A stretch of DNA of 64,000 nt from Ceratopteris richardii (GCA_020310875.1 CM035408.1:142978907-143042906), one strand, 5' to 3'; positions 24,051 to 35,114 are shown, counted from the first letter of the stretch. The notes: a model not told the origin generated them from the letters alone. Made by a program: numbers and translations.

Positions 24051-24677
24051 AGCTACAAATGCATTCTTCAACTCAAGAGCTTGGAATTAACTCCATATAG
24101 CATATAGTGGTGTTCAAAATCACTCTAATAGTATTGGGAGACGTTTTGATTCCTAGAAAATCAAATCATGCTAGATATTATCTCATAAGCACTCTCCTAG
24201 ATACCTTTATGATCTTAATTCGATTTTCTATGAAAATATCCAATGCTTAAGCCGAATACGTTAGAGAAATCTAGAAGAGGATATCATGTTCCAAAGAAAA
24301 TAAATAATTACATAAAATGAAAAGTAAAAAAAGAAGAAACATTCGAGACAACTCAAAGCTTGTCAAGTAGGAAACATGTAGGCTAGGGTATGCGATATGA
24401 ATACTCAAGCTAGTTTTGGAAGCATGCAAGGAGGATATTTTACGAATTTGCATGCTTACATATGTACTCAAATAACTAAATAAAATGAATGGGTCCATGG
24501 CATTCAATTCGCATGAATTCATTAATTTATATACATAGGACTAAATGCTTCTCAGATATAAGCTATCTTTCCCCATACTCTAGGGGTCTTTTTTTGTTTT
24601 GATTTGATGAGACAATAGGGGGATGGTGCTTGGATTTGATTTTGTATTGAAAACCATAGATTTACATTTTCCCTTTT

Positions 24678-24923
24678 TTGTCAACATGTACAATGCTCAC
24701 ATGGCCTAATGCTCCTAAGGTGGCAGCTTGTGGGCATAGATTCAAAGAGTGTGCATGTGAGGCCATCTATACTTTAAGGCTACATAGAGAAGTCGATCAT
24801 CATCACATCAAGGTTTTTAGTCCTAATCTGAGAAATCACCCTTGGTATATCCTCCACAATCCTATTGAAGATGGTTCTAGGCGAAATCCTTTGTTGAAGG
24901 AACTAGAACTAAAGATTCAATGA
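24678..24923 (+). other. Protein-like ORF of unknown origin in the palindrome arm
   Basis: An 81-codon frame on the + strand, Cys/His-rich (ACGHRFKECACEAIY, then REVDHHHIKVF) and charged at the C-terminus. The same reading recurs, with stops, in the right arm on the opposite strand (about 27150-26960). That shared reading suggests former coding sequence rather than chance. I recognise no family. It runs opposite to the Copia gag of its own arm, so it may be a captured fragment. Confidence 0.35.
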
Positions 24924-25739
24924 TGAACCCCTTACTTGGTTTGATGTATATGGTAACCAACTCCCCCCGCCCCCTAAGGGGTTTGAGGTTAATGAAGGTT
25001 AATAAGTTTTCGAAGAGCACACTGATTTTGAATGCATGGAACTTGCTCCTAATCATCGTAACTATGATGATGATACATGCATTTCTATAAGAATAGCTAT
25101 AAATAATTGCAAGATCAATTCATAAAGCATGTAGTTTCTCTTCCTTAGCATGGACATCAACATGCATATGAAATAATTTGAAAATGCATACAACACTGAG
25201 TCATGAAAAACCAGAAAAAAGACATGTTCTCTTTTTAATTTGAGAACAAACACATGAAATGTTGCAAAACTGGCTCACTTTCGTATCCCATAGTGGAAAA
25301 CACTCTTTCTTGTTCAATAAGTGCCATGAAAAACTACCCTTTGTTGCATCAGACTCATGAAGTAGCTAGGAAGATTATAATTCAGGGCAAAAAAGGCTAC
25401 TTAATGATCCAATACCTCCTATTAGAGCTTCCAATTCCAAAGAGCACTGGAAATAGTGCCAAAAAACAAAGAAATACAACCTCTTGATATAGTGCTTTGC
25501 ACTCAAGACACATAGATAATTGTTCTCATTTCTATTTATGATTTGTGTAACTCAGAATGGAAAAATAAAATAGTATTTGCAAGGCATAACATATATAATA
25601 CCACATCACTTGATACTAGTACATACATTACTAGAAGCTTTTCTACATACCACTATTGTAGCTCACAAACTTTTTCGAATTACCAATTCATGAATATGAT
25701 CTTAACTAGCCATAAGTGTAGCTCCCATATGCTTTTGAT

Positions 25740-26150
25740 TTTCAAGGTGTAGTCACTTATGGAAATGAATTTTTTCTCAAGTGTATGAAACTTGTTCTTG
25801 AGTTGCAATTTCCGTGCCTTTGTATTGGTCTCATATAATGTGGTGGAACTATTCTAAGCCTCTTTCAGAGATCTTGGCATCTTGCATGTGCCGAATCATG
25901 CTATCGTGTGTGGTAACAGATAGCCAATAAACTACCTTTCCTGCTCCTTGATTCCATTCCTCATATTGTCTTAACTGGTTCACATTTCGATTCCTCTCTA
26001 ATAACTACAAAGCGTTTTTGTTCTCTCCTTTGATGTACGTCTAGTAGCCTTTTTCCATCAAGAAATTCATCATTTTGAATCTCCAAGCATGGAAGTTGTT
26101 CGTGCCTGGCTTATTGCTCATAAGATGACTCATTCCATCTAAGTTTGCTA
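25740..26150 (-). pseudogene. Copia gag remnant of F
   Basis: The minus strand reads FHAWRFKMMNFLMEKGY, then NQLRQYEEWNQGAGKVVYWL and VTTHDSMIRHMQDAK. This is the standard N-terminal gag order of plant Copia elements (W-x-F/WxxxM...LMEKG... HxQD). Stops interrupt it at several places. Confidence 0.7.
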
Positions 26151-26512
26151 TTTTTGCAGTAATTCATCACACTACAAAGGCACTAGCAGTACTTATGCTT
26201 GAACACTATTGCACTTTGATGTGACAATTCGATCTTAGAAAAACACAGCTTTTGTATTTCAACAATACACGAAATCACTTGAAATTTTAGATTTCGAATA
26301 TTTGAGTGTTAGCAAACAAGAAATAGGTTACATTTTTTCAAACTAACTTGGTTTTTTTGTGGGCCCACCTTGCAAGATTGAAACGAAGGTCGAGATACCA
26401 TCACACCATTTGTTGTTGCAATCTGAGGTTGTTTGTGAATCATGCTTTCTCCACACATTCTCATGTACTCTTCACAGTCAGCCTTCTACATGAGCTCCTT
26501 ACAACCACACGG

Positions 26513-26524
26513 GTTCTAATACCA
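26513..26524 (-). other. Primer-binding site of F
   Basis: The minus strand reads TGGTATTAGAAC, 10 of 12 bases matching the tRNA-Met-type site TGGTATCAGAGC used by the other Copia elements here. It directly adjoins an LTR end (..CATGACA). Confidence 0.65.
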
Positions 26525-26900
26525 TGTCATGAGGATGGAGAGAAGGAAGAGAGTTCACACACACACTCTCACAATCAAAGAGAAGCACACAAAAAGATTG
26601 AGTCAAGGAAGAATGACCTTCTTCTTCTTTTTCTGTTATATAAAAGAAATATACAAGAATGACCTAAAATAACAATACAAATGCAATATATAAAGAATAG
26701 TACATAAGGGAAATCCTAATGTCCAGCAATGAGTGAGCTGGCAAGAAAACAAATGTGCCATCACTCTCGATAAATAAATCTAGTAGAGCTCAATGAAGTA
26801 TACCTGACATATACCGATGTGACAAATATACATGTTAGAAAAATGAAAAGGTGATACGTGTCATCCTCAATCATCACATGTTGAGCTTGATATCTCAACA
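26525..26900 (-). repeat. LTR of Copia F
   Basis: 376 bp. The minus strand begins TGTTGAGATATC and ends CCTCATGACA. A TATA-like TATATAA lies near 26637-26643. The call depends on the TG/CA ends and the adjoining primer site; no second copy was found. Confidence 0.6.
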
Positions 26901-28305
26901 ATTACCACATACATCATTGAATCTTTATTTCGAGTTCCTTCAACCAAGGATTTCAAGTACAACCACCTTCAATAGGATTGTGGAGGAGAAATCAAGGGTG
27001 CATTTTCACATTAGGCAAAAATGAAACCCTTGCTAGGAGAATGATCAGCTTCCCTATGTAGCCTTGAAGCATAGATGGCCTCACAAGCACACTATGTAAA
27101 CCTATGTTCACAAGCTCCCACCTAAGGAGCATTAGGCCATGTGAGCAATGGACACGTGGACAAGAAAAGGACAAAGGTAAAGCTATCATTTGCACAATAT
27201 CCTCCTTTAGGGCTTTGAAATCAAGCTTTAGAATTCATGTCACATACCAAAGCCTACTTCTTTTGTACTTGGCAAGATTTGAGTTCAGAGTAATGTTTCT
27301 TCTTTTTTTGACTATCCATTTCATTTGATTTTATGGAGCATTATATTCTCTTCTAGATTTCTCTGAGGTCAAGGGCCTGAACTGTGGACTTTTTCATAGA
27401 AAATCAAATTATGTGCATAAGGGTAGCTAGGAGAATATTTATGAGAGCATATCTACCATGCTTCTTTTTTCTAGGAATTAAAAGTTCTCCCAATACTATC
27501 ATAGTGGTTTTAATCATTGTTATATAATATATATAGTGCAATCCAAGCATGTGAGTTGAAGAACAAATTTGTAGCTAATAATTCAATGAAGAACAACTTC
27601 AAGCTTCAAGGAGGAGTTTATTGAAGGCAAAACCATGATCACAAGCAAAGAAATTCAAAGATTGGAGAACTTGGAGGTAATATTCAACTCTTTTAGGATC
27701 TTAAACCACTCTAAGGACTTCTAGCACTCTTTCAAAGTTAGAATTAGGTCACAGAGATTTAAGTTGTCTATTCTCCACATGAAAAGAGGACTTTTGGGAA
27801 TTAATAGTGGCTTAGAACCAAGACAAAATATTGGTGGCAACCTTACAATGAACAAAGAGCCTTTGGAGCAAACTAAAGAGAAAAGAATTTATTGTTATTT
27901 ATTTGCAACATATTACCAATAGTATGATAGGTCATATACAAGACCTAGAAAGAAGCCTGAACATATATGAGGTATTCAAGATGTAATATCCAACATACCA
28001 AAAGGTAACCAAAATAAATTGAATAATGAGTTGGAAAATCTTGGGAAGTCTTCCCGAAAGCAAAATGAAAGAGTATAATTTATAGATTAAGCTGACCGAA
28101 ATCACATGTTTGCACATTCTATAAGGCTTTAAAGGATTAGTCATACAATTTCATATGATTATGATGGAGGTTGAAAACATAAATTAATTTAGAGATTATG
28201 AGGTAAGAATCTATCAGCATGTAGAGAGAAATGTCCACCAAATTGTGATAATAAGCTATAAAGTAGTTTGTTTAAGCTAAAAAAATACTTATTTGAGTTG
28301 AGTAT
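26901..28305. repeat. Right arm of the large inverted repeat
   Basis: Reverse complement of 23273-24957. It is interrupted at 28305 by element H1 and resumes at 31887 (GCACATTTCAAG... GAGATACATAGTCTT), matching about 23228-23272. A + strand Copia gag remnant lies at about 27640-28130, including NSMIGHIQDLERS near 27912-27950. Confidence 0.85.
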
Positions 28306-29384
28306 TGTGAAGAGAGATGGTGGATGCAATCCAAAGATGAGTAGGTGCTGCTACAACCAGCTTCACACCAGCCAATTGAGACTTCAGAGTTGATTAGTAG
28401 ACCCTTTAAGCTTCTTAAATCCACCAAAATATCAGCCAAGTACTTTGGAACATGTATCCCAAAAGTTTAAGTCAAGATAGAATAGTTGCGAAATGACTAG
28501 CTCCCAAAACTTGCTATTTTTGGACATACACCTGCTGGAAAAAATGAACAGTGCTCTCAACCTGGAAGGAATTAGAAACATTCCTTTTGGGCATAGCAAA
28601 TAAACTTAGCAAGCTTCCCAATCCAAGTTAAAACACTTCAAATGATGGACTGAGCACTGAGAACAAGTTTCATCAATTTTTGGAACATGCCCACCATTCT
28701 CGGGGCTCTGCAAAGATAGACCAGTGAGCAGTAAAATGCAGATATCTCCAAACCTATAAATGCAATGACCTTGAAAATTAATATGCCGAAAGTAGACAAT
28801 AAGCGCTATCCAACGCACATTAAATCATTGAAAAAGAATCAGTATAACTCGAGATATGACCTTCTAAAGGTACTGCTCTGAGTGAGTACAGCAGAGAACA
28901 AAACAGAGAAGTAGATGATAATAAATGTATAGATTCACATATGATTACAACCACATTGGCAATGAATCTTTGCACAATGGGAGTAGAATGATAGAGCTAT
29001 GGAGTAAGCTCTTCAATCTCTACAAAATGACATGAAGTGGTCACGTACAAGGCTTGCTAATCGCCTCTTCCTTCTTGCTCTTTTTATAGCTATTCTTGGA
29101 GGGAGTTTTGAATTCGAATTCAAATGGCTCCACCTAAAAGTGATCCCCAAAGTTAGGAGATATTCCCTCAGCTCAAAAATTCGTGATTTTGGTAGTTGGA
29201 GCCACGAAATTGCTTTTACATCATGCATGGGGTAAGCCATCCTTTTCCTTTTTCTTTTTTCAATTACAAGAGATAAAAAATGAACTCTTTTACAAGAGGT
29301 GTTCACATGACTACTCGTGTGACTTACAAATGAGGATGATATCAAATATATCAAGCATGTAGGCTTGGGTAAAATGCACCAACA
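28306..29384 (-). repeat. H1 3' LTR, complete
   Basis: 1079 bp; the minus strand starts TGTTGGTGCA and ends CATCTCTCTTCACA. It contains a TATA box (minus CTATAAAAAG, about 29080-29089). The polypurine tract (minus GCTTGAGGGGGAGC) adjoins at 29385-29398. Confidence 0.92.
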
Positions 29385-29426
29385 GCTCCCCCTCAAGCCT
29401 AACATGCTTTGCCTTCAAATAAGTCT

Positions 29427-31478
29427 TCAATTGTCCTTGATTTCCTGCAAGCCAATCATCAAATTGAATCTACTTAATTTTGTACCATCAAGAGCTTTAG
29501 TCAACATGTTGGCACATTGCATATTTGTAAAGACATAGGATAGTTGAATATCCTTGCTCATTAGATTCTCCCTTACATAATGGTAGTGGACTTCAATATG
29601 CTTGGTTCTAGCATGGTATACCGGATTAGCTGCTAGATGTAGTGAGCTTGTGTTGTCACCAAAAATATGAGGTGTTGAAGAATGAAGTCCAAGATCTGTG
29701 TACAAAGACTTTAACCACATGATTTCTTGAGTTGCATTAGCCAAACCTCTATATTCGGCTTCAGTAGAAGATAATGCCACGGTTGGTTGCTTCTTCGATG
29801 ACCAAGAAATGATTTTTGAACTTGCAAATGATATATACCCTGATGTGCTTCTTCTATCATCTTTAGATCCGGCCCAATCTACATCTGAGTAGACCTTTAG
29901 CTCAATATCTGAAGTATATGAATAGAACAATCCTTCATTCATGGTCCCCTTTAGGTACTTGAGGACTCTCTTGGCCGCTTCCATATGTGGTCTTCTCGTC
30001 TTATGCATAAACTGACTCAATATGCTAACACTATAGCATATATCCACCCTTGTGAGTGTTGCATAGTTCAAACTTCCAACCAAGCTTTGATAGCTTGTGA
30101 TGTCTTCAATTAGCTCTCCTTCATAAGCACTAAGCTTATGATTTTGCTCCATAGGTGTACCTGCACACTTGGTATTTTCCATCTTGAACTTGACGAGCAT
30201 GTCATGGACATACTTCCTTTGTGTGTTGTATATACCTGAATCTGTGTAGATCAACTCCAATCCAAGAAAATAAGTGAGTGGTCCGAGGTCACTTATTTTG
30301 AACTCCTTCATTTGACTCTTTACCTGTTTGATTCCTTCAAGATCATTGCCTGTGATAATAATATCATCAACATACACACATAAATAGATCACTTCAGATC
30401 CATTCCTCTTTATGAACAAAGAGGTATCCGCCTTACTAGCTTTGAATCCTTGGTCCTGCAAATAAGTCACCAATCTGAAATTCCAAGCTCTTGGAGCTTG
30501 CTTCAATCCATACAAAGCTTTCTTTAGTTTGCATACATAGTTAGGATGATGTGCATCCTCATATCCAGGAGGTTGTGCCATATACACTTCCTCAGAAATC
30601 CATCCATTCAAGAAAGCATTCTTTACATCAAGTTGATAAAGATTCCAATTTCTAGATAAGCCACATATGTTGCAAGGTTGAGATGATTGGAATCTCCCCC
30701 TGCCTTGCTTTCCACCTCTGCCTCTTCCTCTAGCTCTTCCTCTACCTGCAAAGTTTGCTTGGAAAGAGCTTCCTTCATCTTCATTCTTCCTATTCTTTGA
30801 CTTGTCCTTGACCTTAGCTTTATCAGAATATAAGGCAGAAGTTTGATCACCTTTTGAGGATTCACCACCTTTGCTAATCTTTGCTTCATGAGTGAAGAGT
30901 TGGCCCATGAGTGTGTTGAGGTCGGGTACATGCATATCCATGTATAAATCCATGGCTGTTGTGAATGACTCCCACTTGTCGTCTGCTTTGATTCCATTCA
31001 TGATTTGTCTTATGATTTTCTCCTCTTCAATTACCTCTCCAATGCTTCCAAGTTGGTCGGAAATATCCTTCATCTTTGTGACATAATTAGTCACATTTTG
31101 CTTCGGGCTTTTCTTCATTGTTGTGAACTCCATCCACAATTGGTTCTTCCTTGCTCGAGTGTTGGAAGAGAAGAACGAAGCAAGTGCATTCCAGGTTTCT
31201 CTTGATGTCTTGCATCCCTTGACATGAGGTAAAAGAAAATCAGAGATTGAGTTTAGAATATAGGACCTTGCAAGTGCATCCTTCGAACACCAATTCGAAA
31301 GTCCTTCCACTTCTTCATGTGATGGTTGCCCTTTGTTCCTCATGGTTGGCATTGCTTCATCTCCGGATATGAATCCATATAGATTCCTCCCTTGAAGGTA
31401 AGCCTCCATCCTTAGAGACCATGCCGGGTAGTTGTTTCGATCCAATTTGTCAATTGTTGATGGAAATCCATCTCCCAT
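29427..31478 (-). CDS. Copia gag fused in frame to RT-RNase H
   Basis: 683 codons without a stop. Residues 1 to about 270 are Copia gag (KLDRNNYPAWSLRMEAYL at the start), ending in an Arg/Gly-rich tract and the first half of a zinc knuckle (CNICGL). The next residues, [18 protein letters not shown], are inside RT. The C-terminal part of the knuckle, protease, pre-integrase, integrase and the RT fingers are all missing. RT keeps YVDD (VYVDDIIITG) and RNase H keeps YSDVDWAG and the ARTKHIEVHYHYVRE block. Compared with the copy at 62771-63940, one Glu is missing before FKISDLG. It cannot integrate on its own. The intact frame suggests a recent or selected origin, but this is inference. Confidence 0.85.
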   Translation of the reverse strand: MGDGFPSTIDKLDRNNYPAWSLRMEAYLQGRNLYGFISGDEAMPTMRNKGQPSHEEVEGLSNWCSKDALARSYILNSISDFLLPHVKGCKTSRETWNALASFFSSNTRARKNQLWMEFTTMKKSPKQNVTNYVTKMKDISDQLGSIGEVIEEEKIIRQIMNGIKADDKWESFTTAMDLYMDMHVPDLNTLMGQLFTHEAKISKGGESSKGDQTSALYSDKAKVKDKSKNRKNEDEGSSFQANFAGRGRARGRGRGGKQGRGRFQSSQPCNICGLSRNWNLYQLDVKNAFLNGWISEEVYMAQPPGYEDAHHPNYVCKLKKALYGLKQAPRAWNFRLVTYLQDQGFKASKADTSLFIKRNGSEVIYLCVYVDDIIITGNDLEGIKQVKSQMKEFKISDLGPLTYFLGLELIYTDSGIYNTQRKYVHDMLVKFKMENTKCAGTPMEQNHKLSAYEGELIEDITSYQSLVGSLNYATLTRVDICYSVSILSQFMHKTRRPHMEAAKRVLKYLKGTMNEGLFYSYTSDIELKVYSDVDWAGSKDDRRSTSGYISFASSKIISWSSKKQPTVALSSTEAEYRGLANATQEIMWLKSLYTDLGLHSSTPHIFGDNTSSLHLAANPVYHARTKHIEVHYHYVRENLMSKDIQLSYVFTNMQCANMLTKALDGTKLSRFNLMIGLQEIKDN

Positions 31479-31491
31479 GTTGCTTGACTAT

Positions 31492-31503
31492 GCTCTGATA
31501 CCA
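31492..31503 (-). other. Primer-binding site of H1
   Basis: The minus strand reads TGGTATCAGAGC, a perfect tRNA-Met-type Copia primer site one base from the LTR. Confidence 0.9.
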
Positions 31504-31504
31504 C

Positions 31505-31886
31505 TGTGAAGAGAGATGGTGGATGCAATCCAAAGATGAGTAGGTGCTGCTACAACCAGCTTCACACCAGCCAACTGAGACTTCAGAGTTGATTAGTAGA
31601 CCCTTTAAGCTTCCTAAATCCACCAAAATATCAGCCAAGTACTTTGGAACATGTATCCCAAAAGTTTAAGTCAAGACAGACTAGTTGCGAAATGACTAGC
31701 TCCCAAAACTTGCTATTTTTGGACATACACCTGCTGGAAAAAATGAACAGTGCTCTCAACCTGGAAGGAATTAGAAAAATTCCTTTTGGGCATAGCAAAT
31801 AGACTTAGCAAGCTTCCTAGTCCAAGTTAAAACACTTCAAATGATGGACTGAGCACTGAGAGCAAGTTTCATCAATTTCTGGAACA
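31505..31886 (-). repeat. H1 5' LTR, internally deleted (U3 lost)
   Basis: It matches the first 381 bp (plus orientation) of the 3' LTR and then stops at GGAACA, directly followed by the AGTAT target duplication. The missing roughly 700 bp include the TATA box. AACA occurs both at the break and at the true LTR end, so the deletion probably arose by microhomology. Confidence 0.85.
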
Positions 31887-32069
31887 AGTATGCACATTTC
31901 AAGTAAGTGAGATACATAGTCTTAATGGTTATAGCTACATGCACTAGACTTTTACGAGTCTTTCAATATAAGAAAATGTCATGTATGATGTAAAAAACTA
32001 GAGTTTATCAACATGATCTAGTGTCATCAAATAAAGTCGATGAATTTATCTGTTAGTTGAGGTTATATA
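31887..32069. other. Palindrome arm tail and unassigned spacer
   Basis: 31887-31935 continues the right palindrome arm after H1. 31936-32069 shows no gene or repeat I recognise. Confidence 0.7.
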
Positions 32070-32857
32070 TGATGGACTATATCCACTCCTAATTGTAGCA
32101 GAAGAATGATAGGCCCTTCCTAGGACCAAATTGTTCACTACCATAGTCCACCAAAAATTGAATTGCTCTTTGGACCTGAAGACTAAACCTATTAAATGTT
32201 GTACACTACAAATAGACATTATGGGCTTTTCAACAAGCTTCAATTTGGAGAATGTTAGAGGTATTAGCCTCCCTTCATAAGATAGAAAAGAAATTGTCCA
32301 AACAGGTAGCTTGCACCTATGTGTACCTTCCAACACACATACACTTGAGAATATGCAGAGATAACACTAGAGAGCTTTCAAGCTCAATATAATCAAGGAT
32401 AATGAACACTTAATACTAAGATTAAAAGAAATATTACAATCATAGGAACAAAATGAGCTATCTCGCAAATAAATCAGACTACTACACAAAGAGATATGGG
32501 TGATCGAAGATCACTTCCTATGAGAAAACTCCAACAAGCATGGGGCTTGCTTAGCTAAGGGCTAGCTTAGACCTTGCATAAACACTCCTAATGAGGGCCT
32601 AAAAGTGCTCAATTGGTAGAGGAGGATGGCCATGAATTTGCTCCACGTGTTTGCTTATACAATGCTCAAAAACATAGTTGTAGATTTGAATTCAAAAATG
32701 CCCTCCAAATGATCTCGACTTTTCTCCATCAATTAGGTGAGTAAAGAGCTACAAAAACTCATGGAAAAGTGGTTGTATATTCTATCAAAATGTGTGATTG
32801 ATGTGGAACTTCAATTTATCATGAGTTCCCACACTTGAGATTGCTAAAATTCTAACA
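32070..32857 (-). repeat. E 3' LTR
   Basis: Plus-strand ends TGATGGACTATATCC and ATTCTAACA. It aligns along its length with 42396-43194, with many substitutions. The polypurine tract (minus TTGAGGGGGAG) follows at 32858-32868. Confidence 0.9.
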
Positions 32858-32877
32858 CTCCCCCTCAAGCTCAAGTG

Positions 32878-34877
32878 TTAGTCTCCATTGATCTCCTTCA
32901 AGCTGAGGTTGATCTTGAACTTCTCCGACTTGCTTGCATCCATAAAGTCTGGCATCATATCTACTAACTGATCCTTGTTGTTCATGTACTTGATGTCCAC
33001 TTCTTTTGTTGGTACCTTCTCTCTGATGAAGTGATAATGGATCTCTATGTGCTTGCTTCTTGCATGGAACATATGCTTCCTTGCTAGATGAATGCTTGAC
33101 ATGTTATCTCCAAATAGAGTAAACTCTTTGACTTCCACATCCAGGTCTTTGAAGAGCTTCTTGAGCCACATGATCTCACATGTAGCAAGTGCTAAAGCTC
33201 TCTACTCAGCCTTAGTAGATGATGATGCAACTATAGGTTGCTTCTTGGACATCCATGAAATGACTCTTTGACCTAGCATGAAGACATAGCCAGATGTGCT
33301 CCTTCTATCCTCCTTTGAACCAGCCCAATCAAAATCACTAAAGTCTGGAGTTAGTAATCCATCTCCATAAGGGTAGTACAACCCTTGGTTGATAGTGTGC
33401 TTGATGTACCTAAGCACTCTCTCGACTGCATTCATATGAACAGTTGGTGAATTTAGAAATTGAGAAAGAACTCCTACAACATAAGACAAGTCAGGTCTAT
33501 GATAGTAGCATAATTAAGGCTTGCAATTATGCTTCTATATGCTGAAATATCTTCAAGAGGTTCTCCTTCATCTGCATATAACTTAGCATTTGGATCTAGA
33601 GGTTGTGTGAGTAGCTTACATCCACTCATACCATACTTATAAAGTACATCTAGCAAGTTTTTCCTTTGAGCAAGGTAAATACCATTTTCCACATAAATAA
33701 CTTCAATCCCAAGAAAGTATTTAAGAACTCCAAGATTTGAAATCTTGAATTCATTTCCAATCTTGGCCTTGATCCATGTGATACCTGCATTATCACTTCC
33801 TGTTATAATCAAGCCATCCATATATATGCATACATAGACAACTAGTGCTCCTTCCTTCTTGAGGTATAAGGAAGGATGTCCATCACTTGGCTTGTATTTA
33901 CACCTGCACAAGTACTCCACAAGCCTTTGATTCCATGCCCTAGGAGATTTCTTTAAACCACACAATGATTTCTAAGTTTACAAACAAAATCTAAATATTT
34001 AGGGTTCTCTAACCCTAATGGTTCAGTCATGTGGACTATCTCCTACAAATCACGATTAAGAAAAGCATTCTTTACATCCAATTGATATATTGGCCACCTC
34101 CTAGATGTGGAAACCCCAATGATTGCCCTAATTGTGGTCATCTTTGAAATCGGGCTGAATGTTTCTTCATAGTTAATCATATAGGATTGAACAAATCCTT
34201 TTGCTACAAACCTTGCTTTGTACCTAGGGACTAGAATCCATTTGCTGTTGTCTTCAAGGGCTTTATACTCTTCTTCCATAGCTTCTTGCCACTCCTTTGT
34301 GTAATTGACCTCTTCATAGGTAGAAGGTTCGTGATCTTTGATAACCTTGTTCATGAAAGCATAATGTCTAGCAATAGACAAGCCTTGAGATTGGATGTTT
34401 TACCCTTGTTGACCTCCTTTCTTCTCCTTTTGGTGGAATGACCTTCTTTGTCTTGGTGCCTTCATCTCTGCTTTTGATGTAGCTCCCCCTTCTAACATAG
34501 GTTCTTCAAGGTCTTCAACTTCATGTCCATCTTCATCAAACTCTACCAATGTTTCCTTTCCTTTATTCAATGATTGATGGGCTGAATCCATGCTTGAACT
34601 CGTTTGTATGCTTGGACCACTGATTTCCAAGCTATCTTGAACCCTAGCTTCATATGTCCTCTCTACCTCTTCAATATCTTCATCCTGTAATGGAAATTTG
34701 GAATCATACCATGATTTGAGTTCATCAAACCCTACATCTATAGATACATTTAACACCTTTGTATTAGAATTGTAGCACTTGTAACCTTTTTGCTCCATAG
34801 CATAACCAATAAACATACATCTTTCAGCCCTTGCATCCATCTTACCTCCCAATTCTTGTGGCACATGTGTGTAGCAT
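32878..34877 (-). pseudogene. Copia E pol, C-terminal part (IN end, RT, RNase H)
   Basis: Five open segments in order: the integrase C-terminus with GYAMEQKGYKCYN (34864-34400), the RT start through [10 protein letters not shown] (34381-34043), the RT palm (33965-33474), RNase H (33489-33202) and the tail (33171-32878). In RT, LVP is joined directly to [11 protein letters not shown], so the usual stretch with GCKWVYK is deleted in frame. The catalytic YVDD is YMDG, which would abolish polymerase activity. RNase H retains DFDWAGSKEDRRSTSGY. TAG and TAA stops separate the segments, and a frameshift lies near 33965-34043. Confidence 0.88.
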
Positions 34878-34882
34878 ATACA

Positions 34883-35112
34883 TGTTGATATATTTAGGTA
34901 GTGATGTGTGTGAACACACTAGGACCGCTGCGGCACTTTTTTCCCTCTTTAGGAGGTTTTTTTCCCTCGGCTTGTATATACGCCTATTGCCCTAATGGGC
35001 TACTTATCTTTGTACATTCTCTAGTAATACATTCAGTATTGTGTGTTGTGCTCCAAGCTTCTTCTTCTTCCTTGTGTTGTTCACGTGCTTCCGCAGACAT
35101 CTAACTCCAACA
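34883..35112 (+). repeat. D 5' LTR
   Basis: 230 bp, TGTTGATATA to CTAACTCCAACA. A TATATA sequence at 34975-34980 is the likely promoter element, and an AATAC/AATAAT-type AT-rich block follows. Confidence 0.93.
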
Positions 35113-35114
35113 AT

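Larger units (their letters stand above)
23228..24957. repeat. Left arm of a large imperfect inverted repeat
   Basis: The reverse complement matches 26901-28305 and continues at 31887-31935 beyond the H1 insertion. Anchors: CTCAACTCAAATAAG, CATGCTGATAGATTCTT, the gag segment ATATGACCTATCAT, CATGGCCTAATGCTCCT, and AAGATTCAATGATG at the inner end. The arms differ at many sites and by indels, so this is an old structure. Confidence 0.85.
24958..26900 (-). mobile_element. Copia remnant F in the palindrome loop
   Basis: Minus-strand Copia. The LTR (26525-26900), a primer site differing from the tRNA-Met match by two bases, a leader and a partial gag are visible. The left limit is unclear; 24958-25700 holds no clear pol and no second LTR. 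The LTR outer edge coincides with the inner end of the right palindrome arm. Confidence 0.6.
28306..31886 (-). mobile_element. Short Copia H1 with gag-RT fusion
   Basis: 3581 bp, flanked by the 5-bp target-site duplication AGTAT (28301-28305 and 31887-31891). Right to left: a 5' LTR reduced to 382 bp, a perfect primer site, one uninterrupted ORF joining gag to RT/RNase H, a polypurine tract and a full 1079-bp 3' LTR. Protease, integrase and the RT N-terminus are absent. It sits inside the right arm of the palindrome. Related H-family copies lie at 60325-64000. Confidence 0.93.
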
